DNA from: Geminicoccaceae bacterium SCSIO 64248
Lineage (GTDB): Bacteria; Pseudomonadota; Alphaproteobacteria; Geminicoccales; Geminicoccaceae
DNA: 64,000 bases
Direction: 5' to 3'
Assembly (NCBI GenBank): GCA_029814805.1
Contig: CP122393.1
Location: 3,550,501 to 3,614,500, forward strand
Notes under the pieces: model-generated
The model's input: the letters and a program-made list of their open reading frames with translations, nothing else
Told to the model about the DNA's origin: nothing
Databases searched by the model: none
Part shown: piece by piece, positions 34,141-40,980 of the stretch
How the letters are laid out: each line of letters starts with the position of its first letter
Position numbering within the stretch: position 1 is the first letter of the stretch
Position numbers and translations under genes: made by a program

Positions 34141-34412
34141 GGAAGCCTCCTTCGGTTATCCCCCTGCTTCTCCGAGGTGCGCGCCTGTCGCAACATTCGA
34201 AATAAACGAAACGGCAGAGGCTTCAAGTGGTGGATGCGATGACCGCGCATCCCTTTCACCGTCCGAGCCCTCAGGTACGCCAGCCATTAGCGGCACATAG
34301 GCGAGGTCGTCGCTGCTCCGCTCATCCTACGGCCGGGAGCTCAGGCCGCTGATCCTGACGGCGAGCGCGAAGTCGAGCGTGAACGCTCGCGTCACGTCAT
34401 GCACTCAAACCA

Positions 34413-35684
34413 CTAGTGTTCCTGTAGCTGCCGCCGCAGGGCGCGCGTGAGATCGCGGTCGTCCTGAAGGTCGAGCTCGGCGAGGCCGAGCCAGTCCGCC
34501 AGCGAACGCAGCTCCGGCAGGAGGGCCTCGGCGACGGCCGCATGAGCGACGCCGGGCTCGGCGTGGACGGCGATCACCGCGAGGCGGTCCTCCGCGCGCA
34601 TCGCCTTGGCGTCGACCCGGGCAACCAGCCGGTCGCCCATCAGGAAGGGCAGCACGTAATAGCCGAACAGGCGCTTGGCGGCGGGCGTGTAGAATTCCAG
34701 CCGGTAGCGGAAATGGAACAGGCGCTCGGTCCGCGCGCGCTCCCAGATCAGGGAGTCGAACGGCGAGAGGAGGGCGTTGGCGGCGATCCGGCGCGGCACG
34801 CGGGCGTTGCGCGCGAGATAGGCCGGCCGGTTCCAGCCGGCGACCTCGACCGGAGTGACGTCGCCTGCCTCGACCAGCTCGGCGAGGCGCGACCGGGTCG
34901 CCGCGACCGGCAGGCGGAAATAGTCGCGCAGATCGGTCTCGGTCGCGACGCCCAGCGCCTGGGCGGCGATGCGCAGCAGGGCGCGCTGGGCCTCCGCGGG
35001 CTCGGGCGTCGGCTGCTCGTGCACGGCCTTGGGGATGACGCGTTCCGTCAAGTCGTAGACCCGTTCGAAATGGCGGCGGTCGGCCGTCGTGACCTTGCCG
35101 GTCCAGAACAGATATTCCAGGGCGCGCTTGCCCTCGCTCCAGCCCCACCAAGGGCCGGTCGCCGCCGAGCCGCCGTTCTCGAGGTCGGAGGCGGCGAGCG
35201 GCCCACGATCGGCGATCTCGTCGAGCACGCGGCTTATGTAGTCGCCGCGCTCGGCCGCGAACGCGACCAGCCCCTTATAGATGCCGATGCCGCGCTCGGC
35301 GTCCGCCATGCGCCAGCGCATGAGCGGCTGGCAGGCCAGCGGCAACAGCGAGGCCTCGTGCCCCCAGTATTCGAACAGACGCCGTCTGCGGCCGTGGGCC
35401 ATGCGGTCGAGCAGGGTCCGGTCGTAGGCGCCGAGCCGCGCGTGCAGCGGCAGATAATGGGAACGGACCAGGACGTTGACGGAATCGAGCTGGAGCAGGC
35501 CGAGCCGGTCGAGCACGCGCTGGATGTGACGAACCCCGGCGCCGCCTGCGAACGGGCGCGATCCGAATCCCTGGGCCGCAAGGGCGACCCGCCGCGCCTC
35601 GGCGGCCGAAAGGCGCTCGCGCGGCCGCCTCATCGGCCGCGGCGCGAGCATGGCGGCATCGTCGCGACTGTCCGGTCGGTTCAT
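34413..35684 (-). CDS. Winged-helix DNA glycosylase, YcaQ/AlkX family
   Basis: A 423-residue protein of the crosslink-repair DNA glycosylase YcaQ family. The opening motif LGLLQLDSVNVLVRSHYLPL, then FEYWGHEASLLP and the C-terminal FDSLIWERARTERLF are characteristic; the QxD-type catalytic residues of the family fall in QLDSVNV. E. coli YcaQ unhooks interstrand crosslinks. It stands alone, with a 365-base gap to the nitrile hydratase-like genes. Confidence 0.9.
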   Translation of the reverse strand: MNRPDSRDDAAMLAPRPMRRPRERLSAAEARRVALAAQGFGSRPFAGGAGVRHIQRVLDRLGLLQLDSVNVLVRSHYLPLHARLGAYDRTLLDRMAHGRRRRLFEYWGHEASLLPLACQPLMRWRMADAERGIGIYKGLVAFAAERGDYISRVLDEIADRGPLAASDLENGGSAATGPWWGWSEGKRALEYLFWTGKVTTADRRHFERVYDLTERVIPKAVHEQPTPEPAEAQRALLRIAAQALGVATETDLRDYFRLPVAATRSRLAELVEAGDVTPVEVAGWNRPAYLARNARVPRRIAANALLSPFDSLIWERARTERLFHFRYRLEFYTPAAKRLFGYYVLPFLMGDRLVARVDAKAMRAEDRLAVIAVHAEPGVAHAAVAEALLPELRSLADWLGLAELDLQDDRDLTRALRRQLQEH

Positions 35685-36049
35685 CGGCAGAGCGCATTCC
35701 TTCGGGTCCGCAGGGCTTGGCTACCCTGGCCCGGCACGGCGGCTCCGATCAAGCCCGGACCTCGCTCCTCCGATCATCGGCCGACTTCCAATGCTCCGCC
35801 CGCGATCGCGTGGCCGGGTGCGCACGCGCTCGATCCTGGGGACGCCTCCTGTCCCGACGGCTCGTCCAGCCCGGTCGGTCCGGATCGGGCGGGACCTGTC
35901 ACCCGATCACGTCCGCTATCATGACGGACGAAGCTTAAGAAACCCTCAACGCCGGCGGCATTTTTTTGCCGGACGGCGGGGCACGGCCGGGCTTGCCTCT
36001 CCGGCGGAACCGGCGTTTCCTGACGGCTTGAGCATGGAAGGGGCACGCG
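35685..36049. promoter_or_regulatory. Gap with promoter region of the nitrile hydratase-like operon
   Basis: No gene is evident in these 365 bases. It contains a CtrA-like site at 35935-35949 and a short GGC-A-T7-GCC hairpin at 35957-35970. Upstream sequence between 35700 and 35930 shows no feature that I recognise. Confidence 0.5.
35935..35949. promoter_or_regulatory. CtrA-box-like site TTAA-N7-TCAA
   Basis: TTAAGAAACCCTCAA fits TTAA-N7-TTAA with one mismatch, 101 bases before the first split nitrile-hydratase gene. It shares CTTAAGAAA plus the following CGCCGGC with the site near 8446. Confidence 0.4.
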
Positions 36050-36370
36050 ATGCGACGCCACCACGACATGGGCGGGATCGAGGCCGGTCCGATCGAGCGC
36101 GGCGAGCACGACTACGAGCCGTGGGAAAAGCGCGTCGACGCGATCATGCGCCTGCTGACCCATCCGAGCCGCCGCGTCATGACCGTGGACGAGCTGCGGC
36201 GCGGCATCGAGGCGCTGGGGCCGGGCGCCTATGACGCGATGTCCTACTATGAGCGATGGATCGCCTCGGTGACCGAGATCCTGATCGAGAAGGGCGTGAT
36301 CACCGTGGACGAGCTCGGCCGGACGATGAGCGCGGTCGAGGCGCGCTGGCGGCAGGAGCGGGCGTCGTGA
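36050..36370 (+). CDS. N-terminal half of nitrile hydratase / thiocyanate hydrolase beta-type subunit
   Basis: A 106-residue protein matching the N-terminal part of nitrile hydratase beta: HDMGGIEAGPIE at the start, then SYYERWIASVTEILIEKG, which holds the Tyr near the active-site channel, ending MSAVEARW. In two-subunit enzymes this is fused to the next protein. The ATG has AAGGGG eight bases upstream. The stop TGA overlaps the GTG of the next gene by four bases. The order of halves matches scnB-scnA-scnC of thiocyanate hydrolase and the three-subunit toyocamycin nitrile hydratase. It is distinct from the P14K-type activator because the second half follows at once. Confidence 0.8.
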   Translation: MRRHHDMGGIEAGPIERGEHDYEPWEKRVDAIMRLLTHPSRRVMTVDELRRGIEALGPGAYDAMSYYERWIASVTEILIEKGVITVDELGRTMSAVEARWRQERAS

Positions 36371-36663
36371 GCGCGCGCTTCGCACCCGGCGACCGGGTCG
36401 CCGTGCGCCGCGCCTACCCGCCCGGCCATGTGCGCACGCCCTGGTTCGTCCGCGGCCGGAGCGGCGTCGTCGAGCAGGCGATGGGCGCCTACGCCAACCC
36501 GGAGGAGTTGGCCTATGGCCGACCCGGCCAGCCGCCGGTTCCGCTCTACCGCGTCCGCTTCGACCAGCGCGCGCTCTGGCCGGACTACGCGGGCGCGCCC
36601 GGCGACACGGCCGTGGTCGATCTCTACGAGCACTGGCTCGAGCCTTCGGAGGAGACGCGATGA
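36367..36663 (+). CDS. C-terminal half of nitrile hydratase / thiocyanate hydrolase beta-type subunit
   Basis: A 98-residue protein matching the C-terminal SH3-like domain of nitrile hydratase beta: FAPGDRVAVRRAYPPGHVR, then RTPWFVRGRSGVV and LYRVRFDQRALW. The Arg residues in the first segment correspond to those that contact the metal-site oxygens of the alpha subunit. The GTG lies in the overlap GTGA with the preceding stop, and its own stop overlaps the alpha gene (ATGA), so all three are translationally coupled. Together the two halves total 204 residues, close to a fused beta subunit. Confidence 0.8.
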   Translation: MSARFAPGDRVAVRRAYPPGHVRTPWFVRGRSGVVEQAMGAYANPEELAYGRPGQPPVPLYRVRFDQRALWPDYAGAPGDTAVVDLYEHWLEPSEETR

Positions 36664-37310
36664 GCCACGCACACGATCACCCTCATGACGATGGTCACCG
36701 GCATCCGTTCCAGCCTGACCTCGAGGACGCGCCGTTCGCCTATCATCAGGTCCTGGCGCAGGCCGTCGGCGACGTCCTGGTCGCGAAGGGCGTGTTCACG
36801 GCCGAGGACCTGCGGCGGCAGATCGAGGCGATCGACGCGGCCGAACCGGCGCGAGGCGCCCGCCTGGTCGCCCGCGCGTGGATCGACGGCGGCTTTCGCG
36901 AGCGGCTTCTGCGCGACGTGAATGCCGCCGCCGCCGAGCTCGGCGTCGACGCCGGCGGCATACCGATCCGGGCCGTGGCGAACGAACCCGGCGTGCACAA
37001 CCTGATCGTCTGCACGCTCTGCTCCTGCTACCCGCGCCTGCTGATCGGCCTGCCGCCGGACTGGTACAAGTCGCGGGCCTACCGCTCGCGCGCCATCCGC
37101 GAGCCGCGCGCGGTCCTGGCCGAGTTCGGCACGGCCATCCCGGACGACATCGAGGTCCGCGTGCACGATTCGACCGCCGATCTGCGCTACATGGTCCTGC
37201 CGCTCCGCCCCGAAGGGACGGAGGGCTGGGACGAGACGAGGCTGGCGGGGCTCGTCACGCGGGATTCGATGATCGGCGTGGCCCTGCCGCGCGTGCCCGC
37301 CGCCGCTTGA
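36660..37310 (+). CDS. Nitrile hydratase alpha / thiocyanate hydrolase gamma-type catalytic subunit
   Basis: A 216-residue catalytic subunit. The metal-binding loop is VCTLCSC (residues 117-123), with the three Cys that ligate cobalt or iron; Thr after the first Cys is the cobalt-type form. WYKSRAYRSRAIREPRAVLAEFG follows as in the family. A His-rich N-terminus (HAHDHPHDDGHRHP) is unusual and may help metal loading. The enzyme hydrates nitriles, or hydrolyses thiocyanate to carbonyl sulfide and ammonia in the SCNase branch. No activator gene or amidase lies next to it. Confidence 0.85.
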   Translation: MSHAHDHPHDDGHRHPFQPDLEDAPFAYHQVLAQAVGDVLVAKGVFTAEDLRRQIEAIDAAEPARGARLVARAWIDGGFRERLLRDVNAAAAELGVDAGGIPIRAVANEPGVHNLIVCTLCSCYPRLLIGLPPDWYKSRAYRSRAIREPRAVLAEFGTAIPDDIEVRVHDSTADLRYMVLPLRPEGTEGWDETRLAGLVTRDSMIGVALPRVPAAA

Positions 37311-37337
37311 CGGCCGCCCCGCGGAATCAGTCGAGGC

Positions 37338-38384
37338 TCAACTCGGGCTTCGCGGTGTGCCGGTCACATCGCTGTAGACATGGGCGAACACGCTGCGGAC
37401 CTCGTTCTCGTCCATGCCGGGCCGGATGGCCGGGTGATAGAGGATGCGCAGGAGCAGGAAGTCGAGCTGGGTGAGGCTGGGTTGGCTGGCGCGGTCGGTG
37501 AACATGGAATCGACCACGTCGTCGACGTCGCTGGTCAGGCCCAGGTTCTGCACGAGTTCCTCGTAGAGGCAGGCCTCGAAGTCGGGTGCGCTGATCGTGC
37601 TGGGGATCAGGTCGAAGCTGCGCGAGATCGCGAAGGTCCGATCCGAGTAGACCCGGCCCGCGCAGAGCTGGCGGCTGGCCAGCTCGGCCGCGACCATGTC
37701 GTAGCGCGAGCTGTGCGTCCGGCCGAGATAGGATTCGATCAAGGAAGCGAAGCGCTGGTGGCGGTCGCGAACGAAGTCGTCGCTGATGAAGACCAGCATG
37801 TTGATCTCGCGATCGGCGCCCGGCCGGCGGACATCCAGGTCGATGCCGGCCGCCTTGCTGATCGCGATGATGCCCTCGACCGTCCTGAGCGCGCGCCGCA
37901 CCCGCTCCGGCGGCAGGCTGTCCAGTCCCGCGGTGCCGAGGCCGACCGGCTTGGTCCATTTCATAATCCGCTGCTGCTCGACCGGCCGGGGCTCGCGCTC
38001 GGACAGGCCGAGCGCCATCTTGAGGAAGATCGCCTTGGTGCACAGCATGTCGTCCATGCAGGCACGGGTCGCGTCGTCGACCGGCCGCAAGGCGAACGGG
38101 TCGCGCGCCACCTGTGCGACGCCGTCGGCCGACGGCGGCGCGACCGGGGCGATCACTTGCGGCGGAGCGCCGCCGCCGTCGGCCGCGAAACGGTCCGCGA
38201 AGTCACCGACCGTCGGCGCCGCGGGCGGCTGGAGGGGGATGCGCGCGTACGCGCGATGATCCGGCCGGTCGGACAGGACCGCGGCGGCGCCGATGGCGAC
38301 GAGCAACGCGCCGCACGCGATCAGCAGGTTCCTGACCTTGAGGCTGCGGCGGACGTTTCCGAGTGCGCGTACGTTCGAAGCCAA
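37338..38384 (-). CDS. DUF2927-family membrane-anchored protein
   Basis: A 348-residue protein with one N-terminal helix (residues 17-38) and a periplasmic domain. ADREINMLVFISDDF and the late CLYEELVQNLGL segment match DUF2927, a family that looks like a metalloprotease with a degenerate zinc motif: HExxH has become YEELVQ here. It starts at a TTG because no ATG or GTG lies before the helix. It converges with the nitrile hydratase-like operon. Confidence 0.75.
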   Translation of the reverse strand: MASNVRALGNVRRSLKVRNLLIACGALLVAIGAAAVLSDRPDHRAYARIPLQPPAAPTVGDFADRFAADGGGAPPQVIAPVAPPSADGVAQVARDPFALRPVDDATRACMDDMLCTKAIFLKMALGLSEREPRPVEQQRIMKWTKPVGLGTAGLDSLPPERVRRALRTVEGIIAISKAAGIDLDVRRPGADREINMLVFISDDFVRDRHQRFASLIESYLGRTHSSRYDMVAAELASRQLCAGRVYSDRTFAISRSFDLIPSTISAPDFEACLYEELVQNLGLTSDVDDVVDSMFTDRASQPSLTQLDFLLLRILYHPAIRPGMDENEVRSVFAHVYSDVTGTPRSPS

Positions 38385-38452
38385 GCCGTCCGTCTCCAGA
38401 TCAGGAACGTTCCATCGAATCCAGGTCGCGATGGATGAGGCAAACGCTCGAA

Positions 38453-38644
38453 TTACGTTTCAGCAAAGCCCCAAAGCACGGTCTGGAGCAAGGCCAGAGC
38501 CAGGCCGACGCCCAGAATCCCGAACGCCGCACGGTAGAACCATCGACGCTGGACCGGCGTCAGGCGCACGACGCGGGGCAGGAGCCAGAACAGGATGGCG
38601 AGGAGGGCGACGGCCTGGAAGATCCGCGCATCGGACGCATCCAT
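38453..38644 (-). CDS. Small two-helix membrane protein
   Basis: A 63-residue protein with two hydrophobic helices (RIFQAVALLAILFWLLPRVV and GILGVGLALALLQTVLWG) joined by a short basic loop. It starts in a TGATG overlap with the stop of the pterin dehydratase gene, which suggests co-translation. No family is recognised. Confidence 0.6.
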   Translation of the reverse strand: MDASDARIFQAVALLAILFWLLPRVVRLTPVQRRWFYRAAFGILGVGLALALLQTVLWGFAET

Positions 38645-38940
38645 CACGACGCCAGCCGGTCGATCGCGTGCGCAAGCTTGATGTCCCTCTCCGTCAGCCC
38701 GCCCGCGTCGTGTGTCGTCAGCGTGATGTCGACCCGGTTCCAGACGTTGAACCATTCGGGATGGTGGTTCATGGTCTCGGCGACCAGCGCGACGCGGGTC
38801 ATGAAGCCGAAGGCGGCGTTGAAATTCCGGAAGGTGAAGCGCTTGGACACGGCGTCCCGACCCTCGACCACCTGCCAGCCTTCGAGCGTGCGCAGCGCCT
38901 CGTCGCGGGCGTCGGCCTCGAGCGGCGTCGGCTTGGCCAT
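38644..38940 (-). CDS. phhB: Pterin-4a-carbinolamine dehydratase
   Basis: A 98-residue cytoplasmic enzyme. The active-site pattern is intact: [18 protein letters not shown] carries the His pair and the Pro-x-Trp, followed by [14 protein letters not shown] with the third His. It recycles the pterin cofactor of phenylalanine hydroxylase. The ATG at 38940 was preferred to one 21 bases upstream because it starts at the usual place. The stop overlaps the small membrane gene. Confidence 0.92.
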   Translation of the reverse strand: MAKPTPLEADARDEALRTLEGWQVVEGRDAVSKRFTFRNFNAAFGFMTRVALVAETMNHHPEWFNVWNRVDITLTTHDAGGLTERDIKLAHAIDRLAS

Positions 38941-38978
38941 GCACCCTCCCACCACAAGCATTGAACGGGATCGTCACG

Positions 38979-39407
38979 ATGACGGCAGCGCGGGGCGAGG
39001 ACAAGCCGTGGGGGCAGCCGCCAAGTGCCGCAGACTTCGAGCGCGTCGGCCAGGCCGCACTGGCGGCCCTGCCCGAGCCGTTCCGCAGCACGGTCCGTGA
39101 CGTCGTCATCGTCATCCAGGACTTCGCCGAGGACGAAATCCTGGACGAGATGGGCATCGAGAGCCCGTTCGACCTGACCGGCCTCTATCACGGCGTCCCG
39201 GTCGGCGAGCGCGAAAGCCGTCCGTTCGGCACGCAGCCGGACATGATCTTCCTGTATCGACGCCCCATCCTCGACGAGTGGTGCGAAGGCGGCGAGGATC
39301 TCGAGCATCTGATCCGCCATGTGCTCATCCACGAGATCGGCCATCACTTCGGCCTGTCGGACGAGGGGATGGCGGCGATCGAGGCCGCCGCCGACGAGCC
39401 GGACTGA
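38979..39407 (+). CDS. Zincin-like metallopeptidase domain protein (DUF1025 type)
   Basis: A 142-residue protein with the zinc motif HEIGHHFGLSDEGM near the C-terminus (His-Glu-x-x-His, Ser-Asp), characteristic of the minimal metallopeptidase family linked to DUF1025. There is no signal peptide, so it is cytoplasmic. The ATG at 38979 is preferred to an upstream TTG. It is divergent from the pterin dehydratase and converges with the MATE gene. Its substrates are unknown. Confidence 0.87.
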   Translation: MTAARGEDKPWGQPPSAADFERVGQAALAALPEPFRSTVRDVVIVIQDFAEDEILDEMGIESPFDLTGLYHGVPVGERESRPFGTQPDMIFLYRRPILDEWCEGGEDLEHLIRHVLIHEIGHHFGLSDEGMAAIEAAADEPD

Positions 39408-39423
39408 GGGACGCGCCGAAGCC

Positions 39424-40788
39424 TCAGGCGGGCGCGGCCGCGAAGCGGACATCGCCGACATGTCGGAAGCGCGCGATCAGAAAGAGGCTGGCCAGCGCCA
39501 GGCCGATCCACAAGCCGGCAAGCAGGCCGGCCACGCCCATCTCCATGCGAATGCCCAAGGTGTAGCTGACCGGAACGGCGGCGAGCCAGAAGCAGGCGAG
39601 TTGGATCGAAACGGGCACCCAGATGTCGGCGATCGCGCGGAGCACGGCGATCATGATGCCCTGCAAGGCGTCGCAGACCAGGATCATGCCGACCAGGAGA
39701 AGCGCGTCCTGCACGATGGCGCGCACGGCCGGATCGCTGGTGTAGACCGCCGCGACCTCGTTGCGCCCGAGCAGGATCATCGGCGTGATCACGAGCATGA
39801 CGACCACGCCGAGACCGGCGCCGACCCAGCCCGCCTGCCTCATGCCGATCGGATCGGTCAGGCCGACGGCGTGCCCCACCCGCACGCCGGTCGCCGTGCC
39901 GAGCCCGATCGCCAGCATGTAGATCAGCGACACCATGTTCAGGCAGACTTGGTAGGCGGCCAGGTCCGTCGGGCCGAGCCAGCCGGCGAAGGTCACGACC
40001 GCCAGGAACGCGCCGTGCTCCATGCCGAAGGACGCCGCGATCGGCACACCGAGGCGCGCAAGGTCGCGCCAAGCCTGCCACGTCGCGCCGGTGCGCCAGA
40101 TCCGCACGCCGAAGCGCGGAGCGTCGGGCATGAACAGGACATAGCCGACCAGGGCGAGGGCCATGAACCAGCGCGCGATCGTTGTTCCGAGGGCGGCGCC
40201 TTCGGCGCCCAGGTCGAACGGCCCAAGCATGAACAGCGCGTTGAGGCCGAGATTGGCGACGTTCGCCAGGATCATGACGATCATGCCTGGCGCCGGCCGG
40301 CCGAGGCCTTCGAGAAAATAGCTGGTCGCGACGAAGAGAAGCAGGGCCGGCAGGCCGGGCGCGAACTGGGCGAGCACGGGCGCCCCGCCTTCGATCAGGG
40401 CGGGAGACTGACCGAGCAAGCCAAGCAGGGCCTCGCCGTTCAGCAGGACCACCGCGCCGAAACCGCCGAAGACGGCGGCCTGGATCGCGCCGGCCTGCCA
40501 GATGCGGCCGCAGGTCGCCTGCTGTCCGGCCCCGGCACGCTGCGCGGTCAGGACGAGCACGCCGGTCACCAAGCCGGTGCCGAGCAGAAACACGCCGATT
40601 TGCGGTGCCGACGCGATGGCATAGAAGGCGAGTTCGTCGCCGCCGAACCGGCCGACCATGAAAATGTCGACCGAGATCATGACCAGAAGGCCGGAGCGGG
40701 CCAGCATCACGGGCAGCGCCAGGCGGATGGTGCGGCCGACATGCTGGCCGAGCGACAGAGCGGGCCGGAGGGCCAGCGAGGCGGACAT
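39424..40788 (-). CDS. MATE-family multidrug efflux transporter
   Basis: A 454-residue inner-membrane antiporter with twelve predicted helices in two related halves (segments GRFGGDELAFYAIASAPQ in the first half and LGPTDLAAYQVCLNMVSL in the second). It expels cationic drugs using a proton or sodium gradient. The ATG at 40788 was preferred to the TTG two codons earlier. No regulator gene adjoins it. Confidence 0.9.
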   Translation of the reverse strand: MSASLALRPALSLGQHVGRTIRLALPVMLARSGLLVMISVDIFMVGRFGGDELAFYAIASAPQIGVFLLGTGLVTGVLVLTAQRAGAGQQATCGRIWQAGAIQAAVFGGFGAVVLLNGEALLGLLGQSPALIEGGAPVLAQFAPGLPALLLFVATSYFLEGLGRPAPGMIVMILANVANLGLNALFMLGPFDLGAEGAALGTTIARWFMALALVGYVLFMPDAPRFGVRIWRTGATWQAWRDLARLGVPIAASFGMEHGAFLAVVTFAGWLGPTDLAAYQVCLNMVSLIYMLAIGLGTATGVRVGHAVGLTDPIGMRQAGWVGAGLGVVVMLVITPMILLGRNEVAAVYTSDPAVRAIVQDALLLVGMILVCDALQGIMIAVLRAIADIWVPVSIQLACFWLAAVPVSYTLGIRMEMGVAGLLAGLWIGLALASLFLIARFRHVGDVRFAAAPA

Positions 40789-40980
40789 CGTCAATCTTCT
40801 TTTGGGCGAGCCTTATTGATGGCCAGGGGTGTGCCAGAAGCATCATCGCCGGGCAAGCGGGCCGGTTCGCCCGCAAGGTGATCGGCAAGTCCGGCATTTC
40901 CGCATGTGCGCCCATTTCTTCCGTGGCTGCAAATACCTATGCTATAGATGTTTTGAAGAATCGTGGCGCTACGGAGAGCA

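Noticed and set aside
35952-35976. Hairpin with seven T residues as a terminator
   Set aside because: The T run lies inside the loop of GGC-A-T7-GCC rather than after the stem, so it does not fit an intrinsic terminator in either direction.
36360-36375. Possible sequencing frameshift splitting the nitrile hydratase beta gene
   Set aside because: The break falls between the two known halves, with a proper GTGA overlap and matching three-subunit precedents. I keep it as a true split, though resequencing would settle it.
39319-40881. A 520-codon plus-strand frame across the MATE gene
   Set aside because: It is low-complexity charged sequence opposite twelve predicted helices of the MATE protein.
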